Shown in pieces: positions 51,656-60,902 of a DNA stretch of 64,000 nt. The stretch lies in assembly GCA_018239665.1 (NCBI GenBank), contig JAFEGV010000002.1, forward strand, positions 22,942 through 86,941. The letters run 5' to 3'. Under the pieces are notes generated by a model. It ran no database searches, was not told the DNA's origin, and saw only the letters and a program-made list of their open reading frames with translations. The stretch is from Verrucomicrobiota bacterium (lineage in GTDB: Bacteria; Chlamydiota; Chlamydiia; Chlamydiales; Rhabdochlamydiaceae). The translations under genes were made by a program, and so were the position numbers. Numbering within the stretch: the first letter of the stretch is position 1; every line of letters begins with the position of its first letter.

Positions 51656-53473
51656 ATGCAACAGCCTTTCCAATACGACATTAAGCAAATCCGAAATTTT
51701 TCCATCATCGCCCACATTGACCATGGAAAGTCGACCATTGCAGACAGACTGCTCGAACTGACGCAGACCATTGCAAAGCGCGATATGCAAGAACAAGTCC
51801 TCGATGCGATGGACTTGGAAAGGGAGCGGGGCATTACGATCAAGGCCCACCCGGTCACAATGCTCTACCAAGCTGAAGATGGAAAAGTCTATCAGATCAA
51901 CTTCATCGATACGCCGGGACATGTCGATTTCACCTATGAAGTCTCCCGCTCCCTCGCCGCTTGCGAAGGGGCCCTTCTGGTCGTCGACGCCGTGCAAGGG
52001 GTCCAAGCTCAGAGCTTGGCAAACGTCCATCTCGCTCTAGACCGCTCTTTAGAGATCGTCCCCGTGATCAACAAGATCGATCTCCCTTCTGCTGATGTCG
52101 AAGGCGTAAAGCAGCAGATTGAAGATGTGATCGGCCTCGACACTTCCGATGCCATCTTGGCATCTGCAAAAACGGGGATCGGCATTAAAGAGATCCTTGA
52201 AAGGATCTTGATTGCAGTACCTTCCCCTTCAGCTCCTTCCGACGACACGCTCCGCGCCCTTGTTTTTGATTCTCACTACGATCCTTACCGCGGCGTGATG
52301 GTCTATGTCCGAGTGATGAGCGGCGAGATCACCAAGAAAACGCCCATCCTCATGATGGCTACCGGAAAGACCTTTGAAGTTCTTGAGGTCGGGATCTTTT
52401 CGCCTGACGAGAAGCCCGTCGATACGCTGCGCCCGGGAGAAGTCGGCTATCTGCTTGCTAACATTAAAAACACAGCCGATGTCAAGATCGGCGACACGAT
52501 CACCTCTTCGCGCAAGTCCGCCACAGAACCTCTGCCAGGTTTTCGCAACATCTCCCCCGTCGTCTACGCAGGGATCTATCCTGTCGATACCTCCGACTTC
52601 GAGATGGTCCGCGACGCTCTTGTCAAACTTCAGCTCAATGACTCCGCGCTGCACGTCGAACAAGAGAGCAGCATGGCGCTCGGGTTCGGTTTTCGCTGCG
52701 GCTTTTTAGGACTGCTCCATCTCGAGATCGTCTTCGAGAGGCTCCAGCGGGAGTTCAACCTCGACATCATCACGACAGCACCTAGCGTCGTCTACAAGTT
52801 CACCTTGCACGATGGCAAGGACCTGAATATCGACAACGTCGCACACTTCCCTGATCCCACTTTCATCGAATACATCGAAGAGCCTTGGGTAAAGAGCCAC
52901 ATCATGGTCCCCTCTGAGTTCCTCGGGGCCGTCATGAGCTTAGGAATGGAAAAGCGAGGAGAGTTGGTTAAAACGGAGACGATGGACTCCAAACGCCTCC
53001 TTCTCACCTACCGCTTCCCTCTTAACGAGATCATCACCGACTTCAATGACAAGCTCAAGTCGGTCACTCGCGGCTACGGCTCCTTTGACTATGAATTTGA
53101 AAAGTATGAGATTGGCGACATCGTCAAGCTCGAGATCCGCGTGAATGAAGAACCGGTCGATGCCTTTTCCTGCCTTGTCCACCGGACAAAAGCAGAAGGG
53201 CGCGGAAGGGCTATTTGCAAAAAGCTTGTCGACGTGATCCCCTTGCAGCAGTTCAAAGTCCCTGTCCAAGCAGCCATTGGCGGAAAAATCATTGCGCGCG
53301 AAACGATCCGCGCGCTCACTAAGAACGTCACGGCAAAATGCTACGGCGGTGATATCACGCGAAAACGCAAGCTATGGGAAAAGCAAAAGGAAGGGAAAAA
53401 GAAAATGAAGGAGATCGGGAAGGTCAACATCCCCCAATCCGCCTTCATGGAAGTTCTCAAGGCAAACGAGTAA
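51656..53473 (+). CDS. lepA: elongation factor 4 (LepA)
   Basis: 605 residues from the ATG at 51656, where family similarity begins ([20 protein letters not shown]); a TTG six codons earlier is less likely. G1 [10 protein letters not shown]3 DTPGHVDF, G4 NKID and the LepA-specific C-terminal end ([35 protein letters not shown]) are present. A ribosome-binding GTPase that back-translocates or rescues stalled ribosomes. Conserved neighbour of ntt and gnd in chlamydiae (CT063-CT065). Confidence 0.97.
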   Translation: MQQPFQYDIKQIRNFSIIAHIDHGKSTIADRLLELTQTIAKRDMQEQVLDAMDLERERGITIKAHPVTMLYQAEDGKVYQINFIDTPGHVDFTYEVSRSLAACEGALLVVDAVQGVQAQSLANVHLALDRSLEIVPVINKIDLPSADVEGVKQQIEDVIGLDTSDAILASAKTGIGIKEILERILIAVPSPSAPSDDTLRALVFDSHYDPYRGVMVYVRVMSGEITKKTPILMMATGKTFEVLEVGIFSPDEKPVDTLRPGEVGYLLANIKNTADVKIGDTITSSRKSATEPLPGFRNISPVVYAGIYPVDTSDFEMVRDALVKLQLNDSALHVEQESSMALGFGFRCGFLGLLHLEIVFERLQREFNLDIITTAPSVVYKFTLHDGKDLNIDNVAHFPDPTFIEYIEEPWVKSHIMVPSEFLGAVMSLGMEKRGELVKTETMDSKRLLLTYRFPLNEIITDFNDKLKSVTRGYGSFDYEFEKYEIGDIVKLEIRVNEEPVDAFSCLVHRTKAEGRGRAICKKLVDVIPLQQFKVPVQAAIGGKIIARETIRALTKNVTAKCYGGDITRKRKLWEKQKEGKKKMKEIGKVNIPQSAFMEVLKANE

Positions 53474-53483
53474 GCGTTCTAAA

Positions 53484-53509
53484 AACTGCAGTCGGGTTCG
53501 ATTGCAGTT
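53484..53509. terminator. weak hairpin between convergent lepA and hydrolase genes
   Basis: AACTGCA (53484-53490) and TGCAGTT (53503-53509) form a 7-bp stem with a 12-base loop; no strong T-run. Confidence 0.45.
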
Positions 53510-53515
53510 CTTCGG

Positions 53516-54679
53516 TTAAACCCTGCCTAAATTGTAATGCGTCCTGTCTTCAGCTGCGCGATTGCGCCGAAACACATCCGTTCCAAGCAGTGCATTTAAG
53601 ATCCGTTTGCTGACGTTCAGCCCGTTTGCGTCCTGATAGTACTTAAGGGGCGCGCAATGGTGGTCAAAATTGTCCGGAACATTGCTGACAGTCTCTTTGA
53701 AGCGCATCTCGACAGCTCGGCTCGCATCGACCACTTCTGCAGGGGAAGCCGCTCCAGGAATCACAGGGTCTTGGGGATGGAAGACGACGAGGGCGCGATC
53801 GCCCATGGCACGAATCGGATTAGAAACATCAATTCCCCACTTTAAAGCAGAAACGAGCTGTCCAAGGATCGATTTCACAATATCGCCTACCCATCCGCTT
53901 CGCAACGGAGCCGGAATAAATTGATTGATCAAAGAAGAGTGTTTGAGCACCTGTCCAATGCTTTCAAAAGAACGAAGGTTCACATAGTTGCCCGCGTCCT
54001 GGTGCATCCCCCTGACTTGCGCGCTGATCCCGCCGCCGAAGGAGTAGCCGATCATGTGTAGATTGTTTTTAGAAATTCCCATTCCCTGATGCAAGGCCTG
54101 AACAAAGGCATCTCCATCGAGCACGCACTGATCGGATTCGCTCAGATCGCTTCCCGATCGATAATCGAAGACGGCGACATTGAATGGGAGAGGAGAATTA
54201 ATTCCTTTTTTCAATAACCAGTTCCAACATTCGCTCTTGGCCAGCTGGGCATTGGGGCCAAAGCAAATAATTGTCGGAACATCCTGTCCAACTCCCCTCT
54301 GATGCCGGTAAAATGCCCCTTTGACAACCGTTCCATCCGGAGCTGTGACATTAAGTTCGCTCGCCTGATAAGTATTTCTTAAACCATTCCAAGGCGAATC
54401 GGGCGCTTGGCCCGACCAGAGCTGGGTCCATTGCCGATCAACCTCAGCGCGAGCAGCTTCAGGAACGTTCGATATCGGTAAAACCATGGAACGGCACATA
54501 TGCTTGGCCGGCTTCAAAATAAGATGCGCAATCAAATCGATGACTTTAGCGAAACAGAGGTACACCTTCTGAAGAAAAGGCTCTTCAGATTGCTTCCAAA
54601 TCTCAATAACATTACTGTTCAAATGAATATTAGAACTATTCCAATTTGCTTGAAATGAAACTTGACTAATTGCCGCCAT
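53516..54679 (-). CDS. alpha/beta hydrolase-fold protein
   Basis: 387 residues. The nucleophile elbow GYSFGGG (Ser in G-x-S-x-G) follows VFDYRSGSDLSES; the acid is probably in VVFHPQDPVIPG and the base in NFDHHCAPLKYY. The N-terminal ~110 residues include a hydrophobic, possibly membrane-associating segment (VYLCFAKVIDLIAHLILK). There is no signal peptide. It could be an esterase, lipase or peptidase; the substrate is unknown. Such proteins are common as effectors in amoeba-associated bacteria, but that is inference. It is inserted between lepA and gnd, which are neighbours in Chlamydia, and its start codon is buried in a strong hairpin. Confidence 0.8.
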   Translation of the reverse strand: MAAISQVSFQANWNSSNIHLNSNVIEIWKQSEEPFLQKVYLCFAKVIDLIAHLILKPAKHMCRSMVLPISNVPEAARAEVDRQWTQLWSGQAPDSPWNGLRNTYQASELNVTAPDGTVVKGAFYRHQRGVGQDVPTIICFGPNAQLAKSECWNWLLKKGINSPLPFNVAVFDYRSGSDLSESDQCVLDGDAFVQALHQGMGISKNNLHMIGYSFGGGISAQVRGMHQDAGNYVNLRSFESIGQVLKHSSLINQFIPAPLRSGWVGDIVKSILGQLVSALKWGIDVSNPIRAMGDRALVVFHPQDPVIPGAASPAEVVDASRAVEMRFKETVSNVPDNFDHHCAPLKYYQDANGLNVSKRILNALLGTDVFRRNRAAEDRTHYNLGRV

Positions 54680-54711
54680 AAACTACCTCACAATAAAGAT
54701 GGCGGCAATTA
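54667..54711 (-). promoter_or_regulatory. start-codon hairpin (possible translational switch)
   Basis: On the minus strand TAATTGCCGCCAT and ATGGCGGCAATTA form a perfect 13-bp stem. The second arm begins with the hydrolase start codon, and the 19-base loop contains the ribosome binding site GAGG. The stem would block the start codon when folded. Confidence 0.65.
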
Positions 54712-54740
54712 TATAGAAAAATCGCTAAACGTCTATTAAA

Positions 54741-56201
54741 TTAAACATTATAAGTGGACGAGGTGACGTTGCCCCCGGTTCCAGTCCAATTCGTGTGGAA
54801 AAACTGTCCACGCGGCTTATCGACCCGCTCATAGGTATGGGCACCGAAGAAATCCCGCAGCGCCTGGATCAAGTTCGCAGGAAGCTGGCCGGAACGGTAC
54901 CCATCAAAGAACGCAAGGCCCGTGCTGAAGCAAGGAGTTGATATTCCATTGAGAGCCGCTTGGGAGACGACCCGTCTCCATCCCGCTTCCGCGCCCGCGA
55001 TCTCTTTGCGGAAATAATCGTCGAACAACAGGCTTGGAAGGTCAGGTTTCCGATCATAAGCTTTTTTGATATCGTTCAAAAACCGGCTTCGGATGATGCA
55101 TCCCGCTCTCCACATCAGAGCGATCGAGCCGTAGTTGAGCTTCCACTTCATCTCTTTAGCTGCAGCGCGCATGAGCATGAACCCTTGGGTGTAGCTGATG
55201 ATCTTCGATGCATAAAGGGCTTGGCGCACGTCTTCGATGAACTGTTTCTTATCGCCTGTGAATGTTGTCGCCGGCTTGGAGTAGACCTTCTCTGCTTGAA
55301 GGCGCTCATCCTTTAACGAGGAGAGGCACCGCGCGAAGACCGACTCTGCGATCAACGACACGGGAATGCCGAGGTCAAGAGCGCTGATCCCCGTCCATTT
55401 GCCCGTTCCTTTTTGCCCTGCGACGTCCAGAATTTTGTCGATCAGCGGAGACCCGTCCGCATCTTTATGGGCAAAGATCTGGGCGGTGATCTCGATCAAA
55501 AAGCTGTTGAGAACGCCCTTGTTCCATTCGGAAAAGATCGCCTGGATCTCGGAAATGGAGCACCCCAAGAGGTTGCGCAGCAAAGAGTACGCTTCTGAAA
55601 TTAGCTGCATATCTCCGTATTCGATACCATTGTGGACCATTTTGACATAATGGCCGGCTCCTCCGTCGCCTACCCAATCGCAGCAAGGAAGGCCATCTTC
55701 TTCCGCTTTTGCCGCAATGCCCTGAAAGATCGGCTTGACGGCTGTCCATGCGTCGGGATTACCGCCCGGCATGATCGAAGGGCCGTGTCGAGCTCCCTCC
55801 TCCCCTCCGGAAATCCCCGTTCCAATGTATAAAATCCCTTTTGCCTTGAGCATCTGGGTGCGCCGCTCTGTGTCGGGATAATGGCTATTTCCCCCATCGA
55901 TGACGATATCCCCCTTTTCCAAAAACGGGAGGCACTCTTCGATCAGCTCGTCGACAGGGTCTCCGGCCTTGACCATCATCATCACTTTGCGCGGCTTCTT
56001 CAGATTCTGAAAAAATTCTTGTAGCGTATGCGATCCTATCACATGGGTATTTTTCGCAGGTCCTGCCATGAAATCATCGACTTTGGACACCGTGCGGTTA
56101 AAGACTGCGACCGTATAGCCGTGGTCGTTCATATTGAGGACCAAATTTTGCCCCATCACGGCAAGCCCGATGAGTCCAATGTCTGCTTTCTGCTGGGCCA
56201 T
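54741..56201 (-). CDS. gnd: 6-phosphogluconate dehydrogenase (decarboxylating)
   Basis: 486 residues from the ATG at 56201, preceded by AGGAGA; an upstream ATG in frame overlaps that binding site. NADP-binding IGLIGLAVMGQNLVLNMNDH, the substrate signature GISGGEEGARHGPSIMPGG, HNGIEYGDMQLI (catalytic Lys nearby) and the C-terminal TNWTGTGGNV are all present. Oxidative pentose phosphate pathway, giving ribulose-5-phosphate and NADPH. Adjacent to lepA in chlamydiae; here the hydrolase gene intervenes. Confidence 0.97.
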   Translation of the reverse strand: MAQQKADIGLIGLAVMGQNLVLNMNDHGYTVAVFNRTVSKVDDFMAGPAKNTHVIGSHTLQEFFQNLKKPRKVMMMVKAGDPVDELIEECLPFLEKGDIVIDGGNSHYPDTERRTQMLKAKGILYIGTGISGGEEGARHGPSIMPGGNPDAWTAVKPIFQGIAAKAEEDGLPCCDWVGDGGAGHYVKMVHNGIEYGDMQLISEAYSLLRNLLGCSISEIQAIFSEWNKGVLNSFLIEITAQIFAHKDADGSPLIDKILDVAGQKGTGKWTGISALDLGIPVSLIAESVFARCLSSLKDERLQAEKVYSKPATTFTGDKKQFIEDVRQALYASKIISYTQGFMLMRAAAKEMKWKLNYGSIALMWRAGCIIRSRFLNDIKKAYDRKPDLPSLLFDDYFRKEIAGAEAGWRRVVSQAALNGISTPCFSTGLAFFDGYRSGQLPANLIQALRDFFGAHTYERVDKPRGQFFHTNWTGTGGNVTSSTYNV

Positions 56202-56265
56202 CTTCAATCTCCTCATTTAGTTGTTGAGCCAAACGGCAATATTTCGGTAAACTTTCTACTCGTTT

Positions 56266-56339
56266 GTCCTCGTAGCTCAGGTGGATAGAGCGGTCGCCTC
56301 CTAAGCGGCAGGTCGCGCGTTCAACTCGCGCCGAGGACG
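56266..56339 (+). tRNA. tRNA-Arg (anticodon CCT)
   Basis: 74 bases fold as a full cloverleaf. Acceptor GTCCTCG/CGAGGAC, D arm GCTC/GAGC, anticodon stem GTCGC/GCGGC (one G-U) with loop CTCCTAA (anticodon CCT), a 5-base variable loop AGGTC, T arm GCGCG-TTCAACT-CGCGC and discriminator G. CCA is not encoded. It reads AGG codons. Confidence 0.95.
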
Positions 56340-56350
56340 AACTTTTTTTC

Positions 56351-57028
56351 TTAAGTCTTTAAGTATTTATCCACGCCTTGCGCGATTCCCACAGCGATCC
56401 TGTCGAGGTACGCCCGGTCTTTCAGCCGATTGCGCTCAGTCTGATTGGTGATAAATCCCCCTTCGACTAGAACCGCGGGCATATCTGTTTCCCGGATCAC
56501 GTGGAAGTTGCCATGCTTGACCCCTCGGGAATTTCCGTCGGTCTGATCGATGACCCTGCCCAAAATGCAGCCGGCAAGCCTCTGCGATGCCCTCGAGCGC
56601 CACATCTCATCGGAATTGTAGTAGAACACCTCGATCCCCTGCGCTTCGACACTTTTGGACGCATTAAAGTGGATGCTGACAAATAAAGAGGCCTTGGCCT
56701 TGTTCGCAATCTGCACGCGCTTTGGCAATGAAATGTAAGAATCGCGGCTTCGGGTTAAAATCACTCGATATCCCAACTCTTCAAGATGCTTCTTCGTGAG
56801 CAGCGTTGTGAGAAGGGTGACTTTCTTTTCCAGGAACGAGCGCCACTTTGCGCCTTCATCCGTGCCTCCATGCCCCGCGTCCAGAATAACCAGCGGTTTC
56901 ATCGCCGCTGAGGCATCTTGGTATCTTCCGGGAACATACGGATTTCCAGACGGGCGTCTTCCCGCTGCAGAGCAAGTTGCAAAGATGAATAGACACAAAA
57001 TGGTCAAGATTGCGCGTTGGTAGCGCAT
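56351..57028 (-). CDS. amiA: N-acetylmuramoyl-L-alanine amidase
   Basis: 225 residues. The N-terminal signal sequence has a hydrophobic core AILTILCLFIFATCSAA, with Cys as a possible lipobox or cleavage region. Amidase_3 motifs: LDAGHGGTDEGA (first Zn His), the Glu in FLEKKVTL, SIHFNAS (second His) and LVEGGFITN (catalytic Glu). It cuts the amide between muramic acid and the peptide stem in the periplasm. Chlamydial AmiA (CT268) also lies beside murE and remodels the thin septal peptidoglycan. Confidence 0.93.
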   Translation of the reverse strand: MRYQRAILTILCLFIFATCSAAGRRPSGNPYVPGRYQDASAAMKPLVILDAGHGGTDEGAKWRSFLEKKVTLLTTLLTKKHLEELGYRVILTRSRDSYISLPKRVQIANKAKASLFVSIHFNASKSVEAQGIEVFYYNSDEMWRSRASQRLAGCILGRVIDQTDGNSRGVKHGNFHVIRETDMPAVLVEGGFITNQTERNRLKDRAYLDRIAVGIAQGVDKYLKT

Positions 57029-57114
57029 GGGCTCTTCTCGCTGCTTTTGGAGTTGTGTATAAATTTAGGCACGAATCGGATTAGAGTCAACTTCTCATTG
57101 CTTCACTCATAGGA

Positions 57115-57150
57115 ATACCAATTCCCGAAAATTAAGTCATAAATTGCTGA
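57115..57150. repeat. truncated copy of element G end
   Basis: AATACCAATTCCCGAAAATT followed by AAGTCATAAATT closely resembles the left arm of the 49.9-kb palindrome. It lies directly outside element I. Confidence 0.5.
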
Positions 57151-57193
57151 GCAGCGTGATGGCATGTTCAAGAAATCATATTTTTTGTTCGCT

Positions 57194-57377
57194 AGATTTC
57201 TTGCATAACCCGCTTTGCCTGGAAAAATCGGAGATTTTTTCACAGGTTTTTAGAAACTGTTTACAGTTTCGAATCTCACGAATGAGTCGACTCGAGGAGA
57301 GTCGGCGAGAGAGTGGGATAAAAAACCTGTGAAAAAAGAACGATTTTGCCAGGCGAATGGGGTTACGCAAGAGATCT
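57194..57377. repeat. long imperfect palindrome (element I) overlapping murE 3' end
   Basis: Left arm 57194-57251 and right arm 57321-57377 are inverted copies: AGATTTCTTGCATAACCC against GGGGTTACGCAAGAGATCT, TTGCCTGG against CCAGGCGA, and TTTTTTCACAGGTTTTT against AAAAACCTGTGAAAAAA. The centre has GAGTCGACTC. The outer right arm supplies the last codons and the stop of murE. Confidence 0.75.
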
Positions 57378-58850
57378 ACTATTGCAAGCTTGCTGAGCAA
57401 CCAGGCGATCATCGAAATTAATTGTCTGATGGGAAAAGATCTGGTAGGTCTCATGCCCTTTTCCGGCGATCAAGATAAGATCGTTCGGTTTTGCAATGTC
57501 CACCGCCGCTTTGATCGCTTCGGCCCGGTCGGCGATCACGATCGCATGGGCCGGGCTTTTGAAACCTGTCAAGATCTGGCGGATGATCGCGTCGGGATCT
57601 TCCTGGCGGGGATTGTCTGAAGTGACGATCGCCACATCGGACAAAGATTCGACAACGGCTCCCATCTTAGGGCGCTTGCCCTGGTCGCGGCTGCCGCCGC
57701 AACCAAATACAGTGATCAAACGTCCTGTCTTGATCTCGTTCAGCGTTTGCAGCACATTGCTGAGAGCATCGTCTGTGTGGGCATAATCGACAAAGATCGG
57801 AAGGTGTTTGGGATTCGGAACTCGTTCCAATCTGCCGGGAACTTTTGGGAATTTGGAAAGGACCTTGAGGATCTCTTCCATTTGAAATCCGCGGGCAAGG
57901 CCGACGCCGATCGCTGCCAGGCAGTTATAGACATTGAATCTGCCGATCAAGGGCGATTCAAACGGATAGAGCTTGGACTGGTAACAGATCTCCATCCGCA
58001 TCCCATTAGAGCTTAAACGGATCCCTTCCGCTTTGAGGTCGCAAGGCGCATCGATCCCATAAGCGATCACTTGAGCTTTGCAGTCCTTCAACATCCGAGG
58101 ATGCCAGGAACTGTCCGCATTCACAATGGCAGTCTTGGAAAAATGAGGCTTCCGAGAATTCTTAGCTGGAACCAGCGATGAAAAGAGCGTTGCTTTTGCA
58201 TCGGCATAACTGTCCATGTCGGGATGGTAATCGAGATGGTCCTGGGTCAGATTGGTAAAGACCGCAACATCGTACTCGATCCCGTTGACCCTCCCTTGGT
58301 GGAGCGCATGGGAGGAGACCTCCATGACGCAGCTTGTGCAATTGCTTGCAGCCATGTCCTGAAACAGTTTGTAGTTCGTGATCACGTCGGGCGTCGTCTG
58401 GCTCGATGGGAACACATGCTGTCCGACGATCCACTCGATCGTTCCGATCAGTCCGCAAGGGTTCTTAAGATGATCAAGGAGAAATTTGATGAGGTAAGAA
58501 GTTGTCGTCTTTCCATTCGTTCCGGTAATCCCGACAAGAAAAAGGGAGCGGTCGGCATCGTTGAAGTAAGCTCGGGCCAGTTTTGCCTCCATCAGGTCGA
58601 CGCGAGGATGGACCAATTGGACAAGCTGGGGATAAAAAGGGTTATAGATGTCGGTCAGCACAGCGCTTGCGCCTGCTGCCACGGCATCGGGAATAAACCG
58701 GGAGCCATCGTGGGTCAGCCCCTTCTTTGCGATAAACAAGTTGCCAGGACCGATTGCTTTGGAATTTGCGCTGATGCCGGTGATCTCGATCTCTTTCGAG
58801 CCGCGGACCGCGATTTCAGGGATGTCTTTAAGGAGTTTTTTGAGCTTCAT
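57363..58850 (-). CDS. murE: UDP-MurNAc-tripeptide synthetase (meso-DAP adding)
   Basis: 495 residues from the ATG at 58850, which overlaps the ftsI stop as ATGA. ATP-binding GITGTNGKTTTSYLI, TPDVITNY, and the diaminopimelate-recognition motif DNPR (TSDNPRQEDP) are present, so meso-DAP is the expected third residue. Cytoplasmic peptidoglycan precursor synthesis. The final five residues (SRSLA) are encoded within the palindromic repeat, so the original end may have been replaced. Third step of the amiA-murE-ftsI cluster (CT268-CT270). Confidence 0.95.
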   Translation of the reverse strand: MKLKKLLKDIPEIAVRGSKEIEITGISANSKAIGPGNLFIAKKGLTHDGSRFIPDAVAAGASAVLTDIYNPFYPQLVQLVHPRVDLMEAKLARAYFNDADRSLFLVGITGTNGKTTTSYLIKFLLDHLKNPCGLIGTIEWIVGQHVFPSSQTTPDVITNYKLFQDMAASNCTSCVMEVSSHALHQGRVNGIEYDVAVFTNLTQDHLDYHPDMDSYADAKATLFSSLVPAKNSRKPHFSKTAIVNADSSWHPRMLKDCKAQVIAYGIDAPCDLKAEGIRLSSNGMRMEICYQSKLYPFESPLIGRFNVYNCLAAIGVGLARGFQMEEILKVLSKFPKVPGRLERVPNPKHLPIFVDYAHTDDALSNVLQTLNEIKTGRLITVFGCGGSRDQGKRPKMGAVVESLSDVAIVTSDNPRQEDPDAIIRQILTGFKSPAHAIVIADRAEAIKAAVDIAKPNDLILIAGKGHETYQIFSHQTINFDDRLVAQQACNSRSLA

Positions 58851-60877
58851 GAGTTCCACTGGCTGTACAGCTCGCGCAACGCCTTGACCTCTTTAAGCCA
58901 ATCGGCCTTTTCTTCATTGCGTCGAGGATCGCCTACAGGATACCCATATGGATCATCCGGTTCAACACCTAAATACTGGAGGGTGCGCAGCCCGATCTCC
59001 CGGAAGGCGGGAGCTGCGCAATTTCCTCCGTGCTGGTTCTTGCCGACGCCCGGAATGTACTTGAACTCAGGCTCGTCGATGACGACCATAAGGACAAATT
59101 GGGGATCTTTGGCCGGCGCAAAGCCGATAAACGTCGAGATGTGGTCCCTTTTTGAATAGCCCCCATTGACGATCTTCTCCGAAGTTGCAGTTTTGCCCGC
59201 TTCCGTGTAGCCATAGATGTCCCCTTTTGACGCAGTGCCGCCAGGTTTGGTGACATATTTCATTGCTTTGATCACTTCTTGCGCAATGTCGGCCTCGAGC
59301 AGCCTGGGAAATGCCGCAACCCTTTCAGGAACTGTGTTGTCAAGGAGCACCTCTTGCGTTCCGTCCCTTCTTTTGCGGACCACTTTGCGAACGATCGTCG
59401 GACGCACATCGTAGCCCCCGTTGGCAACGATCGCATACCCTTTCAACATCTGAAGGCTATTGCATAGGACGTTATGGCCGAATGCGATCGAGAATGGCGT
59501 CGGCGTCGACCACTCCATCTTTCCATTCGGATGGAGTTTGCCGGGAGTTGGAAGCAGGCCTGGACTCTCTGACGGCAGCTCGATTCCAGTTTTTTTGCCG
59601 AAGCCCAAAATCTCGCTGAGGGCATTGCGGTACCATTGTTCTCCAAGCTGTTCAATAATCCGCTGAACGAGCCGCGACATGTAGATATTGGATGATTTCT
59701 GCAGTCCCATGAACATATTGAGATAGTTATGGCGCCGCGTATCATGGATCGGCTTGGAACGGCCGGGAAAAGCGCCATTGGCCGTCGACATCTTTTCCAA
59801 GGGGGAAAAGATCGGTTTTTTGCCCTGTTTCACTAACTCCTTATTTGCTTTCAATGCGATGGCAAGCGTCAGAGGCTTCATCATCGATGCCGGTTCAAAC
59901 GGATCGGTCAATGCTTTGACTTTCGTATTCTCGCGCAGAACAGGATCGTTATAGTATTTCGGATACTCCGCAGGCTCGAACCAAGGGTACTGCGCCAACG
60001 CGTAAACTTCGCCTGTGCGCGGATGCATCAAGATCGCCCAGCCGCTCTTGGCATTGGACTTCTTGACCGCCTTTTCGATCTCCTCTTCAGCAATTGCCTG
60101 CAAGTAATGGTTGATCGTCAGATGGACGTCTGCCCCATCTTCGGGATAGGCAAGGATCTTTCCCGTTTCCATCGGATGCCTCGGCGAGCGCAAGATGAGC
60201 CTTTTGCCCTGCTTGCCTTGCAAGACCCGATCGAAAATGAACTCGAGCCCGCCTGTTGGGATCGACTGCTGCGTCGCAGCTTCCTTTTCATCGCGGACCG
60301 TGTGCAGCACTTGCCCGAGCAATTTTCCGAAAGGATAGGAGCGCTGGTAATCTTGAACGAAGTAAAGGGCGTTTCGGGCAATTTTTTTGCTGCGCGCATA
60401 AGTGAACCACCATTGGGAGATCTGATCTCTCTGCTCCCTGTCCAGCCACATGTACAACTTGCGCGAACGCGATTTCCGTTCAAAGTGGGAGCGGAGCGTT
60501 TCAAACTCCCCGCTTTTTAGCGGCAGAAACTCCCTTAACTTGGCCGCCAGTTCATTCCGGCACTCGGCAGGGATGCTCATCGGATCGGCATATAAATGGA
60601 ACTTAGGGATATCGACGACGAACGCCTGCGGCTTTTCCGGATGGCCGGGCTTGATCGAAGTGTTGGAATAGAACAGGCCGCGCTTGAACGGCTCGATGAC
60701 GACGAGCTGATGCTGAGCCTTTGCCGCCCGGCTCCACTTCTCCCCTTCGATGATCTGGATCTTAAAAAATTGGATTAAAAGAGCGCAGAAAAGGACAAAA
60801 ACATCCAAAGAGACCCAGACTAGACGCTTGCGGACCTTTGTCCCCATCGATCCGCTCGTTCCGCTTTTGATTGCCAT
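58847..60877 (-). CDS. ftsI: penicillin-binding protein 3 / FtsI transpeptidase
   Basis: 676 residues. N-terminal transmembrane helix (WVSLDVFVLFCALLIQFF), class B PBP dimerisation region, then the transpeptidase: SMMK (SxxK), SSN (SxN) and KTA at GKTATSEK where KTG is usual. The Gly-to-Ala change in the third motif is odd but next to the pocket, not a nucleophile change. It cross-links septal peptidoglycan. Start ATG at 60877. It sits 25 bases after ftsL and overlaps murE by four bases, one operon. Confidence 0.94.
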   Translation of the reverse strand: MAIKSGTSGSMGTKVRKRLVWVSLDVFVLFCALLIQFFKIQIIEGEKWSRAAKAQHQLVVIEPFKRGLFYSNTSIKPGHPEKPQAFVVDIPKFHLYADPMSIPAECRNELAAKLREFLPLKSGEFETLRSHFERKSRSRKLYMWLDREQRDQISQWWFTYARSKKIARNALYFVQDYQRSYPFGKLLGQVLHTVRDEKEAATQQSIPTGGLEFIFDRVLQGKQGKRLILRSPRHPMETGKILAYPEDGADVHLTINHYLQAIAEEEIEKAVKKSNAKSGWAILMHPRTGEVYALAQYPWFEPAEYPKYYNDPVLRENTKVKALTDPFEPASMMKPLTLAIALKANKELVKQGKKPIFSPLEKMSTANGAFPGRSKPIHDTRRHNYLNMFMGLQKSSNIYMSRLVQRIIEQLGEQWYRNALSEILGFGKKTGIELPSESPGLLPTPGKLHPNGKMEWSTPTPFSIAFGHNVLCNSLQMLKGYAIVANGGYDVRPTIVRKVVRKRRDGTQEVLLDNTVPERVAAFPRLLEADIAQEVIKAMKYVTKPGGTASKGDIYGYTEAGKTATSEKIVNGGYSKRDHISTFIGFAPAKDPQFVLMVVIDEPEFKYIPGVGKNQHGGNCAAPAFREIGLRTLQYLGVEPDDPYGYPVGDPRRNEEKADWLKEVKALRELYSQWNS

Positions 60878-60902
60878 AATATTAACTGATGAAATCTAGT
60901 AT

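Noticed and set aside
58224..59159. 311-codon plus-strand frame opposite murE/ftsI
   Set aside because: Shadow frame; it spans the junction of two certain genes on the other strand.
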